A stretch of 64,000 nt of DNA from Chinchilla lanigera (taxonomy: Eukaryota > Chordata > Mammalia > Rodentia > Chinchillidae). Under the pieces are notes generated by a model. The model did not search any database and was not told the DNA's origin. It worked only from the letters and a program-made list of their open reading frames with translations. This document shows positions 32,788 to 45,012 of this stretch, in pieces (positions within the stretch are counted from its first letter, which is position 1; each line of letters starts with the position of its first letter). The position numbers and the translations under genes are program-made. Location of the stretch: positions 3,410,154 to 3,474,153 of the forward strand of contig NW_004955472.1 in NCBI RefSeq assembly GCF_000276665.1. The letters are read 5' to 3'.

Positions 32788-33157
32788 TGTGTCAACCTGA
32801 GAAGTTTAGAAGTTTGTCTAAGGGACTCATCAGGGGGCCAGCATCCTCACTTTGTAAACATCTTCATCCTGTGCAAGAGGAGGGCGGGGAGGTAGTGTGA
32901 GTGCTACAACTGCCTTCGGGGTGGATAGCTTGCTTACAATATAAGGGAGGAAAAGAAGCTTGCTTTTCCCCTCTTTTGGTCTTGTTGCTTTTGTTGTCTT
33001 CTGCCGCCCTGAACTGTTGCCCCTCACCATGACCCCCTGACCCAGAGCCAGCTGGTTATGGACTGAAACCTCCACAAACTGTGAGCTAAATAAACCTTTC
33101 CTCAATTTTTGGCATTGGATGCTTTGTCTCAACAACAAGAGAAAAGTAACTGAGACA
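32788..33157 (+). mobile_element. ERVL-MaLR-type LTR, plus strand
   Basis: 'tatggactgaaacctccaca', 'aactgtgagctaaataaacc' and the end 'gagaaaagtaactgagaca' match the LTRs at 14.4 and 60.2 kb. It directly abuts the 5' end of the ancient L1M. Confidence 0.8.
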
Positions 33158-35401
33158 CTCAGTCTCAGAAAGACCTTTTGGAAAGGGCAGACATGTAGCC
33201 AGGTGTTAGGCTTACAGACCATGGTCCTTGCTCCAAACTTAGAAGTAGTGCCCTTGCCCTGTATACTTGCATACAGGCAAGTCTGGTCTTGATTTGGCCA
33301 CTGAAAGTACCCAAGTGACCTGGGAAGAGTTGTACCCACCTGTGTCTCAAGGGAAAGATCCAGTGACCTCATGCCTGACAGTGAACTCTGAGCTGGCCCT
33401 GTGCTTCAGTGCTAGCCCAGCTCAGGTGGGATCTCAGAGTAGCTCTGCTTACATAAGGAACTGCTAGAAGATATGTCTACCTGTTTGGACCCACTGCAGA
33501 TCTTGAAATGGTCCTGTAACTCAAGCTGCTCTCAGCTATAGTCTGGTGTGCAGTGTTGCCTGTTGAGAAATCTGGAGGAGAATATTGCTGTCTGTACTCC
33601 TGCAGACAGTCCTGCTGATTTCACTCCCTTGCAGATCTTGAAATGCTCATGTAACTCAGCTGTAGCCACTCTCAGTTGCATCTGAGGGCAATCCTGCATG
33701 CCAGGGACCTGTCAGGAGTTACATTTATTCACCTCCCAAAGGCAACTTTGCGGACCTTCCTTTTGACTGTGAACCTTAAAGTAGCTGCAAATGTAATTCC
33801 AATCTTTCTGAACCACAGTCTGGGGACTGTACTGTCTACCCAGGGCCCTCCTTAGTGACCCAGTAAGAGCCTACTCAGGCATCTGCAGGCAGTTAGGTCT
33901 GTCCAGCCACCTAGTCTCTGGTCTGAAGACTCTGAAGTGGACCTCATCCCAGTTTTAGCCCTACTGACCAAAGTTCTGGGGGCAGTCTAGTTCCTCCAAA
34001 GGTCAGGTAGGATCTCTGCCCTCCTGAGCTCCTAGCAACAGACCTGTCACTCATGGAACTCACTGGACTCAGCAGTGGCCACTGGCTCAGCTCCAGCTTC
34101 ACTGGACCATGACCCCAGAGGCCGCGCATCATTTGGGAACCCATGCACTGAGAGAAGTCCATTGTGGAATCAGCCTGTAAAGACCAGAAGAGGCGCATTT
34201 CGGGCTTCATATGTATAGATACTCATGCAGATCTTCATGGATAGCAAAGAATCAGGCAAACGTTGTCAGCTAAGGCAACTAAGAAAGGTGTAAAAACCAA
34301 TTTTAAAGGAGTTGAGATCTATGAATTGCTTGAAAAGAATTCAAATACCACCTTCAAAAAGATCAATAAGAGGAAGGAAAATACAGAAAAAAGAATAAGA
34401 AAAACTAGAAAATCAATGTATGAACAAAATAAGCTTAATAAAGAAAAAAAACTATGAAAAAGAACTAAACAAAATTTCATGAGCTGAATAATACAATGAC
34501 AGACTGAGAATTCTACAGACAGTTTCAGAAATAAACTTGATCATGTAGAAAAAAGAATGGGCAAACTCTAAAACTTCATTTGAAACTAACCAAACACAGC
34601 TAGAGAAACAAAACTAACAGGAATAAAAACAATGAAAAGAACATAGATGCCTATGGGACTCCATTCAACGTATAGATATATGAATTATGGAAAAAATACA
34701 GAGGGAGTAGGGGAAGAAAACTTGTTAAAATACTTGCAGAAAACATTCCAAATCTTGGGAGGTATTCAGATATCTAGATTCATGAAAGTCAAAGTTTCCA
34801 AAAGGAGAACATTCTGAGATAAAAACAAATTGTTAAAACTAAAAAAAGTCTAGAATGAAGCAAAAGAGAATTACCACATACAAGGGAAGCTCTCTGAGGA
34901 TATCAGTGAACTTTTAGTAGGAATAGTGCAAACCAGAGTTGAGTCAGAAAACATATTCAGTGACCGCAAAGAAAAAGAAAGACAGAAAGAAAGAATGAAA
35001 GAACGAAACAAAACACCATGCCAACCAAGATTAATTAATTTGAGGAAGATTTCCTTCAGAAATGGAGAGACAAAGATATTTCAATATAAATACAGTTGAG
35101 AGAGTTTATCATAAGATCTGCCTTACAAGAAATACTAAAGAAATTCCTTAAATTGAAATTAAAGGATAGTAACTAATAACACAAAAGTTTATCAGTGCAT
35201 AAAATATACTGGTAAAGGTAAAAATATAGTCAAATTCAGAATACTTTAACAGTGTATTAGTGGTATATGAATCACTTTACCTTAGTATGAAAGCTAAAAG
35301 TATTAAAAATAACTATAATTAAAATAGTTTGTTAATGGATACACACATTACGTATGAAAGATGTAAACTGTGACATCAATGGCATAAAATTCAGAGAAAA
35401 G

Positions 35402-35732
35402 TGCTGGAGTTTGAATGTGTGTGTCCCACAAAAATTCCTACATTGAGAAGTAACCACAAAAGTAGTGGTATTAGCAGGTAGCCCCTAAGAAATAATTAGG
35501 TCTTGAGTCCCTTGCCCTCATGCACAGGTGTAAGGATCTGTGAACTGTCTTGCCCTACACTTGTGTGTGCACAGTCAGAAGACACCATCCATGAGGGTGA
35601 ACTATTTACCAGATCCCAATCTGATAGCTCTGATCTTAGATTTCATAGCTGCTAGAATGGCAATAAATCTCTGTTGTTTACATAATGTCCAGTCTGGGGT
35701 AATTTGTCTACCAACCTGAATGGATTAAGATG
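35402..35732 (+). mobile_element. MLT1-type LTR (ERVL-MaLR), plus strand
   Basis: 'tttgaatgtgtgtgtcccac', 'aaataattaggtcttgagtc', 'agaagacaccatccatgagg' and 'gcaataaatctctgttgttt', ending 'ctgaatggattaagat'. This is the standard landmark order of an MLT1-type LTR. Solo LTR inside L1M. Confidence 0.75.
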
Positions 35733-35769
35733 AGAAGGGGGAAGTAGTAGAGTTCTTATGTGATTGAAG

Positions 35770-36081
35770 TGTGGTGGTTCAGATGTAAAATGTTACACAG
35801 CCATTGCACGTTTGGAGACAGGACTCAGTGGAAAGGGGTGAGTCTCTGGGGCCTCTCTGAAGGGTGTATTCTTGCCTCTGGCTTCTCCCTTCTGCCTCTG
35901 CTTCCGACTGTGATGGAATGAGCAGCTGTGCTCTGCCAAGCTCTTCAGCCATGCTGGGTCTGTTTTGGAGACAGCCAACTTTGGATTGGTCCTCCTGAAA
36001 CTGTGCATCAAATAAATTTCTCTCTTTTAAATTGTGAGTGTCATGTGTGATGTTCCAGTTATGTGAAAGTGACTAGTACAA
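35770..36081 (+). mobile_element. Rodent MaLR LTR (ORR1/MT-like), plus strand
   Basis: Starts 'tgtggtggttcagatgtaaa', has 'gcctctgcttccgactgtga' and the poly(A)-type 'caaataaatttctctctttt', and ends 'gtgaaagtgactagtaca'. Resembles rodent ERVL-MaLR LTRs. Sits 37 bp after the MLT1-type LTR within the same L1M. Confidence 0.75.
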
Positions 36082-36590
36082 GAGGTTAAGTTATTCTCAG
36101 TTTAAAATACTCTGTTATAACTGTAAGATGTTTTATGTAAACCTCATGATAAGCACAAAGACATATACTACACAATAGATAATCAAAGCATACCATTACA
36201 AAAAAACATCATAATGGAAGACAGTAAAAGAGAAATAAAGGAACAAAGGTACTATAAAACACTCAGAAAACAGCCAACAAAATGGCACTAGTAAGTCTTT
36301 GAATGCTCTAAATCAAAAGGCCAGAATGGACAAATTTAAAAAGTGAGGGATAATGATATACTGCCTACAACAGATTTGCATTAGCCTCAAGGATACACAT
36401 AGACCAAAAGCAAAGAAATAGAAAAAGATACTTGATGCAAATTGTAACTAAAAGAGAGCAAAGGTAGCAACACCTCCATCATAAAAAGCTTTTAGTCAAA
36501 AGCTGTTACAAGAGACAGGATGGATAGTGCTAAGGAATCAGTTTATCTTCACCAAGGTCACATTCCCAGGAGCCACATTTAAAAAAAAAT

Positions 36591-36722
36591 AAGGTCTTGC
36601 TATGTAGTGTGGTCTGACCTTGATGTAGCATATGTAACCCAGGCTAGCACTGAAGTCATGGCAATACTCCTGCCTCAGCCTCCCAAGTGCTGGGATTACA
36701 GGCATGCACCACCATGCCCCAC
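36591..36722 (-). mobile_element. B1 SINE, antisense
   Basis: 'aaggtcttgctatgtagtgt', 'gtaacccaggctagcactga', 'cctgcctcagcctcccaagt' and 'gctgggattacaggcatgca' are the antisense 7SL-derived B1 sequence, the rodent counterpart of the primate Alu monomer. Inserted in the ORF2 endonuclease region of L1M. Confidence 0.92.
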
Positions 36723-38446
36723 CTTGAACTACATCTTGACTAGGCTTATATCCTATATTTCTATCACCTTTCACTAATGCCATCAAATCAGAAATCCATT
36801 GATAGATTAATCCAAGGATGAAATTAGAGCCCTCGTGATCAGATCACCTTTCAAAAGCCCGACCTTTGAATAGATGAACATCTTGTGGCTATTTTGGATC
36901 CAAACTATAGCGATAGTGCTATAAACCAAATGGAACTAGCTGACGTACAGAACACCATCCCTGACAACAGTGTCGTCCTCATGGACACACAGCCTTCTGC
37001 AGATTGGGCCATTTTTATTCTAAAGACAAATGGCAGCACATTTAAGAAGACAATTTTTCCGAAGTATCTTTTCTGATGACAATAGGATAAGATTAGAAAC
37101 AAATACTGTGTAATTTTGGAAAATTCATAAGAACATGGAAATTAAGCAACAAACTCCTAAACAATTAATAGGTTAAAGAGGAAATAAAAAATACCTTGAG
37201 GGAAAAAATAGAAACACAACAAGTCAAAACTTGTGCAATGTAGCAATTGGAGAGAAGTGTACAGTGATGAATGGTTTCATCAAGAGGAAAGAAAGGGCTC
37301 AGATAATCAACTCAGTAACTCAGTGATCCAGGTAAAGAAGAAACCAGCCCATCAACAGAATGAAAGAAATAATCTGAGCAGAAACAAGTAAAACACAGAT
37401 CAGAAAATAATAGAAATAATCAACAAAATTAAGATTTGGTTTTCTATGGATAAAATTAACAACACTTTTAGCTGGCTAACCAAGAAAAATGGCCCTCAAA
37501 ATTTCCAATGAAGGAGGAGATATTGAAACTATACCATAATAATACAAAATAGTGTGAGATTACTGTGAGGATTGGTATACCTCCATATTGAATAACATAG
37601 AAGAAATGGATGAATTATTAGAGATGTATTCTCCAAAAACTGAATCATGAGGAAATAGAAAATCTGAGAAGACCAGGAACAATAAAAAATCTGCCAACAA
37701 GTAGAAATCCACTAGCTTTCTGGGTAAATTCTACCAAAGAATTAATACCAATTACTCTCAAATTCTTCAAAAAAACCGAAAAGGAAAGAACGGTTCCAAA
37801 CTCATTTTATGAGTCCAAAATTATCTTCATAGCAAAGCCTGACAAGGATACTAAAGAGCAGAAGATTTCAGAACATATCCATTAAATGCAAAAGCACTAG
37901 TAAACTAAATTTAGCAGCACATGAAAAGAATACACCCTATGGGTTGATCATTGTTTCAAAAAGAGAACTTTTTGAAAATTTGTGAGACTCTGGGGTTTGA
38001 ACCCCAGTGGCACAAAAAGAAAGACAGACAGACAGAAAGAAAGAAAATAAAACAATATGTAGCACAATAAAATGAATTTGTTTCTAGAATGTAAAGATAG
38101 ATCAATGTATGTAAATCAATAAATTTATACACTACAGTAATAAATGAAGGACAAAATTATGTGATTATCTTAATAGATGCAGAGAAAACATTTGAGAAAT
38201 TTTACATTCTTTCATGATAAAATCGCTCCATAAATTAAATATAGAAGGACTGTCTCCCAAGAAAATAAAAGCTGTACATGAAAAAATGACCACCAGCAGC
38301 ACATGCAATGATCAAACTTGAAGTGTTTCCTTTAAGATCAAGAGTAAGACCAAGAGGTGCACTATTATCATGCCTAGTCAACATAATATTGTAAATCCTA
38401 GCCAGAGCCATCAGGCAAGAAAAAGAATGAAAGGCACCCGTATTAG

Positions 38447-38792
38447 TCAGCTTTCCCGTTGCTGGATGCACTACTCGAAACCGCACCTTGAAGAAGGGGA
38501 GATTGACTCTGGCTGCTATGTTAGGGGGGTTTTTCCTTGATCACCAGGCTCCACGGCAGAAGCTTTAGGGCCGAGTGGGGTGGCAGAGCAAAGCTTGAGT
38601 CCACTGAGGCAGAGAAGCAGAGTGGGGAACGGTGCCGGAGAGAAAGGGTGGCGGGACCAGATCTGGACGCCAGGGCCACGCCTCCACGCCAGCCCGGACA
38701 CACCCGCCAGAGACAGCTTGCTAATCGCCACGCAGACCTCAGAACCAAGGGAATGTTCACTGCACCCTGACTGCCCCGCATGCAAACTGTGA
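38447..38792 (-). mobile_element. GC-rich LTR-like insertion in L1M, antisense
   Basis: Starts on the plus strand with 'tattagtcagctttcccgtt', so the minus strand ends 'gggaaagctgactaata', an ERVL/MaLR-type LTR terminus. About 345 bp, much richer in GC and CpG than anything near it (for example 38640-38710). L1 text resumes after 38800. The remaining CpGs suggest a relatively young insertion. The subfamily differs from the other LTRs here. Confidence 0.6.
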
Positions 38793-39041
38793 ATGATAGA
38801 ATATCTATTTGGTATCTATTTACTGATATATGATCGAATATCTGTCTAGAAGATAGCATTACCTTCTCTGCAGAAAACCATAAAGACTCCACAGAAAAGG
38901 TGCTATAACTGATAGGTGAATTCATAATGTTGCAGAACATAAAATAAATGTACAAAAATCAGTTGGATTTCTTTCTACAAATCATGATCTGTCTGAAAAA
39001 CAAATCAAGGAAACAATCTGATAGCATCAATCAATAGAATA

Positions 39042-39141
39042 GGGGGCTGGGGATTTAGCTCAGCGACAAAGCGTCTGCCTGGCAAGTGCAAGGTCGTGAG
39101 TTCGGTTCCCGGTACCGGAGAAAAACCAAAAAAAAAAAAAA
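39042..39141 (+). mobile_element. ID SINE, plus strand, perfect 13-bp TSD, inside L1M
   Basis: 'gggggctggggatttagctc', 'gcgtctgcctggcaagtgca' and 'gtcgtgagttcggttcccgg', then an A-tail. Duplication AATCAATAGAATA at 39029-39041 and 39142-39154. Confidence 0.95.
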
Positions 39142-40090
39142 AATCAATAGAATAAAAAGGAACACATTTATCCAAAGAGACAAAAACCTTTAATTGAAAA
39201 TTAAAATTATACTAATGAAAGAAGTTGAAGAAGATACAAATAAGTGGGAAAGTAGTTCATGTTAACAGTTTACAAGAATTTGCACTGTTAAAATGTCCAT
39301 CCTACTAAAAGTGATCTATGGATTAAGTGGAGTCCTTCGTAAAATTCCAATATTATTTTTTACAGAAATAGAAAAAATAATCCTAAAGCTTGTATGGAAT
39401 CACAAAAGACCCTAACAAGCCAAACAATCATGACAAAGAACAAGGGTGGGATGTCCCACTCTTTGATTTCAATCTACATTACAAAGTTTCATCAATTGAA
39501 AACAGTGTGATACTTCCAGAAGAACAGACAGGTTGACCTAAGAAATAGAAGAGAGCCCCCAAATTAGCCCATGTTCAATTAATCTTTGATAAGGTTGCCG
39601 AGAATACAACATGTGAGAAATGGTGGTCTCTTAAACAAGTAGTGCTGAGAAAATTGGCCATACATACACAACAGAGTGAAACTGGATGCCTGTCTTACAT
39701 CACATACCGAAATCAACTTGAAGTAGATTAAAGCCTCAAATATAAGACCCACAGCTCTATAACTCTTAGAATAAAGCCCGAGGAAGAAACTCTTTGATCT
39801 TAGCCTTGGCATATAGCATCAAAAACACAGTGAACAAGTGCAGAAATAAGTGGGTCCACATAAAACTAAGAAGCTTCTGTCCAGCAAAAGAAACGATCAA
39901 CAAAATGATAGGTAACTCGTAGAATGAAAGGGGATATTGCAATATTGAAAAGTGGTAAACATCAAAGTATTTAAGCAAAAATTCTCAATTTGATTGAAAA
40001 AGTGGGAATAGGTATTTTTCAAAAACATAGGATTTCCAATGGGCAGATGAAAAAGTGTTTAACAGAGATATCATTTTAAAGCACTGATTA

Positions 40091-41169
40091 CATTTTGTGA
40101 CCACACCTGATCTGTGCCCGTGCACAGTCCGTACTGTAATCATGGGAAGAACATGGTTGTTTCCATGGAAAGGGGATGTTTCTTTCCTGTGCTTTTGAAT
40201 CAGGCTGGGACCGTAAACCGTCTTCTTACATCCGCGCCTTGTAGCTTCGAGGGAACTACTTGGAATAAGATCCCAAAGCTTGGGCGGAAAAGGAGGAAAG
40301 GACAGTGTTCGTGCGTCCTGGACGTAAGTCTGAGCATGCGTGTGGGGTGGTCATGTGTTCCTGCAGTCTGGGAATGCTCTTCCCTTTCCACGCCCTTCTG
40401 TGTGCTCTGTTTTCAAAATAAAAGCCATAGCACTTGCAAATGTAAGCAGCAGGCAAAGCCGAGAAACTGTTCTAATTTTTTCTTTAGCAAAATGTTGCTC
40501 TTTCAGGGTAGCTACTTTTTATAATTTCTGTGTTACCATGAGTAGTGATAGAAATTTAACAAAACGGGGACTGGGAGAATGATAATCAGAAACAATCTGC
40601 AGTGCACAAAGTTAATCACAGGATATATAGTATTGAAAATAACTTAGTAGAGCTGACCTAAATCATGCATACTATCAGTTTCTTTTTTTTTTTTTCAGTC
40701 TTTCTGGTACATATTCATTTTTTTTTTTTTTTTGCTATACAATTTAAATACAGTATTTTTCTTTCCTTAACCTCTTACTGACATTTCTTAAGTGCACATA
40801 CCCCTGCTACGACTTTTTAAACTTGAGACAGAAACTCAGTGGGCAATATTCTGTTCTACTTTACCTCCCCAAGTACCAACCTGTTTATCTTGGGCTTGTT
40901 CCGGATGACAATAACAAGTAGTCCAAAAAGAGAATGGTTTAAACAATGTAGAAATATTCTTCTCCATAGGAATAATCCCAAAGTAGGAAGTCAAGATCTG
41001 GTTGTGAGAGATGAACAGTATCAGAAATCCAGAATCTTTCTGTTATTGCTCCACTCTTGTGGCTTCTGTTCTCAAGTTTGTGTCAGAGCCTTTGTGACTG
41101 CTAGAGTGTCACTGGATTCCTGGCAGCAAAAAGGCAGAAGGTGGAGGATGTAGAACGCCTTTCTATTCT
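40091..41169. other. Unique sequence; no gene recognised
   Basis: The overlapping frames at 40114-40582 lack domains. 40680-40735 is T-rich. 40910-41120 has the feel of an old mammalian repeat ('aatggtttaaacaatgtaga', 'ggcagcaaaaaggcagaagg'), but I cannot assign it. Confidence 0.35.
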
Positions 41170-41205
41170 AACTGCATAGTGAGACCCTGTCTCAAAAAGA
41201 CACAC
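41170..41205 (+). mobile_element. B1 3'-end fragment
   Basis: 'ctgcatagtgagaccctgtc' followed by 'tcaaaaag' is the 3' end of a non-murid type B1 plus the start of its tail. Only ~35 bp. Confidence 0.55.
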
Positions 41206-41496
41206 ATACACACATACAAAAAGAATTATCTTGAAAATATTCTCAGTGCTTCTGCTTCAAATCCCTTGGCTAGAACTGGGCATACAACCATCACTCATTG
41301 CAAAAAAGGCTGAGAAATGTGGTCTTTTAGATGAGGGCAATGTGTCCTTCAACTATGGCCATTTCCTAAATGTCATTTTCCTAAACAGTACGGTTTCATT
41401 GACTTTTCAGTAATGGGGAGTTAATTAAAAATTCCTCAGAGAGTGTTTAACTTTGTAATGAAACTCATATGCATTCTTGAATATTTAGTTTCTCTC

Positions 41497-41545
41497 CTCT
41501 CTTCCTCTCTCTCTTTTTCTCTCTCTCTCTCTTTCTCTCTCTGTC

Positions 41546-41586
<41 letters not shown>
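41497..41586. repeat. (CT)n microsatellite
   Basis: About 90 bp of TC/CT repeats with scattered T and G interruptions. It produces a spurious Ser/Leu-rich open frame. Confidence 0.95.
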
Positions 41587-41849
41587 CTCTGTCCTTCACA
41601 CACACTTTCTCACATGCACAGACATTTCAGTCATACTAAAGTCAGGAATACTTTGTCCCTATCTAGAGCTTTGTCTGTCTGTCAGTGCCTATTGAAATGT
41701 TATTGAAAGGTGAATGATTAATATCACATCTTTCAAACTTCCTTCCCAATTTCTGAATAGCATGTAGGTTGCACTCCTTTGAATTCTCATAGCACTTGAT
41801 TTGAATATTTTATTGCTATTTCGTATGCTAAGCCACTTATATTTCACTT

Positions 41850-42194
41850 GACCTGGGCTTCCTGTCCCTGTAGATGAGAAGTTTGGTGGTGAAGGAGAAA
41901 CTATGGAGTGAAGCGGTTACCTTTCCGAGGTGACCAGGCTGGGATCAGGTTGGCTTACCGGTTACTGAGCTACTGGAAGCTGAATAGTAAGGGAAAAAGG
42001 GACAAGATTGCAGATACATGTGTGTCCTCTCCCTTTCTTGCCATGTGATACTCAGGACTAAGTCAGAAGGCCATCATCAGATGTGGCCCATTAACCTCTG
42101 ACTGTAACTCTACATTGAATAAGATTCTTTTTAAAAAATCATTTTCCCAATCTGTGGCATCATGTTACTAGCAAAAAACAAAAGGACTAAGACA
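41850..42194 (+). mobile_element. MaLR-type LTR, plus strand, diverged
   Basis: 'ctttcttgccatgtgatact', 'cagaaggccatcatcagatg' and the end 'acaaaaggactaagaca' match the 3' half of MST/MLT-like LTRs. The 5' boundary is a guess. Confidence 0.5.
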
Positions 42195-43239
42195 GTGTCT
42201 CATTCTGTAAAACACTTACTTTCTGACTTTTATATAGACAAACCACAAAGTAGAGTTGTAGGATGTAATTAAAATTAAATTTCCACAGAATTGTTATGCC
42301 TGTTTCTTAAACTCAAAGGAAACGGACAAAATTACATACAGAAATCACAGGGTTTGGGTGTTTGGTAAGGCCGGAGGAACAGGTTTTAAGATAACAAGAT
42401 AAATATTCCTCTGTAAATTTAGACTTTATTTGTAGTATTGTCAATTAGATCCAGCCTGTGTTATTCAGACCTCCAAATTAGGCCCCCTTATCTGTATTCA
42501 TGGGGAGCACTATGGAACTGAAATCTTTGTCCTATGGTCAAGAATCTCTTAGCATGGAAATGGAAGATGTCAAGGGAATAGACCCAATTCATTCTTTCCT
42601 TAGTTACCAGCTGATTTAGAGCAAGTAACGGGTCGGTGAGAGGCACGGAATGTCACCACGGCTCTGCTTTCTTGACCTGGAAAGAAACACTGGAGAGCGT
42701 TGTCACCTTACTGCTCTCGAGCTCTTTGTTCTCCTAACTTATTAGTCTTAATCATCACACTGTGGTCAAGCAGAGTGTGGCCATCCCCTGCTTCTCTGTG
42801 AATCCCAGGACAGTCTTCTTTCTCATTTTAAGAAGGCCACTCCTGAAAACCAAGCACTGATCTCTGGGTCGTTACTCAGCAAACTACTGTTGTGGGTTTT
42901 ACACGTCGTCCTCCAGGCCTCTCTTCGGTGGTTCTGCACAATACATACTCCAACTGTCCCATGATTTAACAACTGAAATGTCGTTATCTCTAACATTTTG
43001 TCCAGAGTGTATGAAATAGCATCGTCTAAGGTAGCGTGTAAGGAGTTCAGCACGGACAGTGAGCACTAAAATGAAGCATACCAGCCTCCCTAGAGAAAAT
43101 GCCAGTCACAACCATCTCAAACTTATTCTCAGTGTTTATTGACTACCTTAGAAAAATTTAAGTTCAGAAATAGAATCCTCTTATACACGGAAGGCCGGAC
43201 GAGGTAATTCCAAAAGTATCAAGTCTGAAATAGGGCATG
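42195..43239. other. Unique sequence; nothing recognised
   Basis: No gene, SINE or clear LTR seen. The antisense frame at 42823-43053 has no recognisable domain. Confidence 0.4.
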
Positions 43240-43645
43240 GATCAGAATCACATGTGTAAATATTGCATTGTCTCCCTAGTGTAAGAAACTGAAAGAGTAA
43301 ATAAGATCCGAAAGGTACAATAGGTATTGTGAAAGAAAAGAAACTGCTCAGAAGAAAGAACAACTGGGAGAAGGGAAAAGAGAAAAGAAGGAAAGGAAAG
43401 AAAAGATATTTATATATACACAAAATAGCTAAGATAATTGTTCTACTAATTTCTACCAGCTCATTGAAAGGAACAGTTAGTGCTCATACTGTTTGATCAA
43501 TTTCACATGCCTATATTGTAATCTGAGCAGCTACTTTGAAGATAATAATATGCAGAATAATAACCATTGCTAATTTCCTATCACCTTGTTTGGAAATTCT
43601 GTATCATTTTTATTGTTTTTTGTCTCTGTAAAATAAAAAAACTGA
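43240..43645 (+). mobile_element. L1 3' end, 5'-truncated, plus strand
   Basis: It is the reverse complement counterpart of 55.38-55.77 kb. Purine-rich 'gaaagaaaagaaactgctca', then 'aagatatttatatatacaca', 'cattgaaaggaacagttagt', 'tactttgaagataataata' and 'ccattgctaatttcctatca', ending in an A-rich tail near 43635. About 400 bp; contains no ORF2 sequence. Confidence 0.75.
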
Positions 43646-44159
43646 AATAAATTTGTCTTATTCTCATAAGTAAAAGCCCAAAGTCTAAAATTCTTATCCA
43701 AATTCACTCTGTCCAGTCTATTATTCTGCTCCTTCTTAGAGGTTTTTTGTGGCTGGTAAACTTTGCACTTGGTTAGTAGATATGCGTTGGATGTCCGGAG
43801 TAGACATTGTTTTAGGGCTTCAAAGACTATACCAGCAGAGTGGATTCAAGTTAGTCCTGCACAGTTTACATAATGGCCTTTGATGGGGATGGTGTGTGCT
43901 GCTCGGATGAACCTGAACAAGTTACAGCTAGAATCTCCTTAACGCTGGCAAACACAGTTGGGAATCAGCTCTCTGGCTTTTCAACACAGGGAACCCTGCG
44001 TCTCATGATTATGTGTTTCATGGTTTGAGATCCAGTAGACAGGTTGTCAAGTTTTGTGCTAGTTGTATCTGTTCACAAGGCTCAGTCTATCTCACTCCCA
44101 GTTCTGCTCGGGGACGTCACCTCTTTTTTTTGGAGAAGGATTTCTTAATCTTTATCTCT
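43646..44159. other. Unique sequence; nothing recognised
   Basis: No gene or repeat recognised. Confidence 0.35.
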
Positions 44160-44350
44160 AATCACTCTTAACCACAGCTTGTCCTTTTGTCCTTTTACTT
44201 ATCATTATGTGACATTACGTGTCCTTATTTCCTGTCCTTGCTAGTAGCACATAAGCGGAAGGCGAGGACATAGCTGTCTTATTCTCAGCTGTATACTCAG
44301 TGGTAGGCACAATTTCCTGGTCATAGTCAACCTATCTGTGTTTGTGGAAT
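44160..44350 (+). mobile_element. L2 LINE 3' end, plus strand
   Basis: 'ttacttatcattatgtgaca', 'tagtagcacataagcggaag', 'cgaggacatagctgtcttat' and 'gtggtaggcacaatttcctg' follow the order of the L2 3' UTR, whose usual text runs through 'aatgtaagctcc', 'gggcagggac' and 'cctggcacatagtagg'. Ancient, highly diverged. Confidence 0.6.
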
Positions 44351-44875
44351 CAAAAGCAAAAGTCCCGGGAGAGGCTCCTATGTCCTAATGTCTCATCTCT
44401 GTTACTAATGCTAAACTGTCTTTAATGCTGTCTGTTTATAATTTCTTTGTTTATTATCTTTATTTCTTAATACATCAGTTTAAAAAACTATGTTTGATTC
44501 CCTGCTGCAAAGGATGAGGTTTTCAAGCTCGGGTTAGCTATTGCCCCTTCCAGTTTCCTGACTGTTGATATTAATATTACTTCGAAGACTACAAGTTGTG
44601 CACTAAAGTTATTTTTCTCGTTATGGCAGATGTTAGGAAATGACTCACTCAGTACTAATTTTCCACAGTGTCATTTCCTTCCGCATTAGCTGTGTCCCCT
44701 TCATTCTATCAAGAATGTGAATAGGAAGGTGAGCATAGCAACTGCCATTCTGTGGCCCTGAAAGACGGGAAAGAAGGCAGGATTCCGGATGGTTGTTAAC
44801 TTGTTGACACGGTAAACCGGGTTGGGACGGAGGCAGACACGCCCACACTTATTCTCGTTACTTTTTCTTCCGTTT
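44351..44875. other. Unique sequence; nothing recognised
   Basis: No gene recognised. Confidence 0.35.
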
Positions 44876-45012
44876 TTTAATTTTGTAGTACGAGTGATGG
44901 AACCCAGTATTTCCACAGTGAGCAACATCCCTAATCTTTTTTATTATTTAATTTGAGACAGGCTCTAAAACTTGCCCGAGTAGTGTTCACACCTGCAATC
45001 CTCCTGCTCCCA
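44876..45012 (-). mobile_element. ID-B1 composite SINE (B4-like), antisense, decayed
   Basis: ID-like part 'gagtgatggaacccagtatt' followed by 'tttgagacaggctctaaaac' and 'cctgcaatcctcctgct', a short antisense B1 body. Same design as 9.85-10.14 kb but more truncated. Confidence 0.55.

Larger units (their letters stand above)
33158..40090 (+). mobile_element. Ancient L1M, long (5' UTR, ORF1, ORF2), plus strand, five insertions
   Basis: 33.2-34.26 kb is GC-balanced L1M-type 5' UTR. 34.26-35.2 kb carries ORF1 remnants (VEIYELLEKNSNTTFKKINK at 34263-34457; later 'gttgagagagtttatcataa', 'ctgccttacaagaaatacta'). ORF2 endonuclease/RT text follows ('atatactgcctacaacagat', 'aaaaagatacttgatgcaaa', 'tatcttttctgatgacaata', 'tggaaattaagcaacaaact'), and the C-terminal half to 40.09 kb ('aagcttctgtccagcaaaag'). 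No frame survives. The 3' end is missing. Its insertions (35.4, 35.8, 36.6, 38.45, 39.04 kb) show it is older than all of them. Confidence 0.82.

Noticed and set aside
33944..34210. Antisense 88-codon frame in GC-balanced DNA
   Set aside because: Lies in the 5' UTR of the ancient L1M, antisense to it.
35770..36081. Possible short gene with poly(A) signal (AATAAA-type)
   Set aside because: The signal belongs to a MaLR LTR, as do those at 14.65 and 33.09 kb.
38516..38955. Overlapping antisense frames with Pro/Gly/Cys-rich text
   Set aside because: They fall in the GC-rich LTR-like insertion; no domain seen.
40114..40582. Overlapping 136- and 80-codon frames
   Set aside because: No recognisable domain, no splice context, no start context worth noting.
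41443..41706. Ser/Leu-repeat protein frame
   Set aside because: Artefact of the (CT)n microsatellite.
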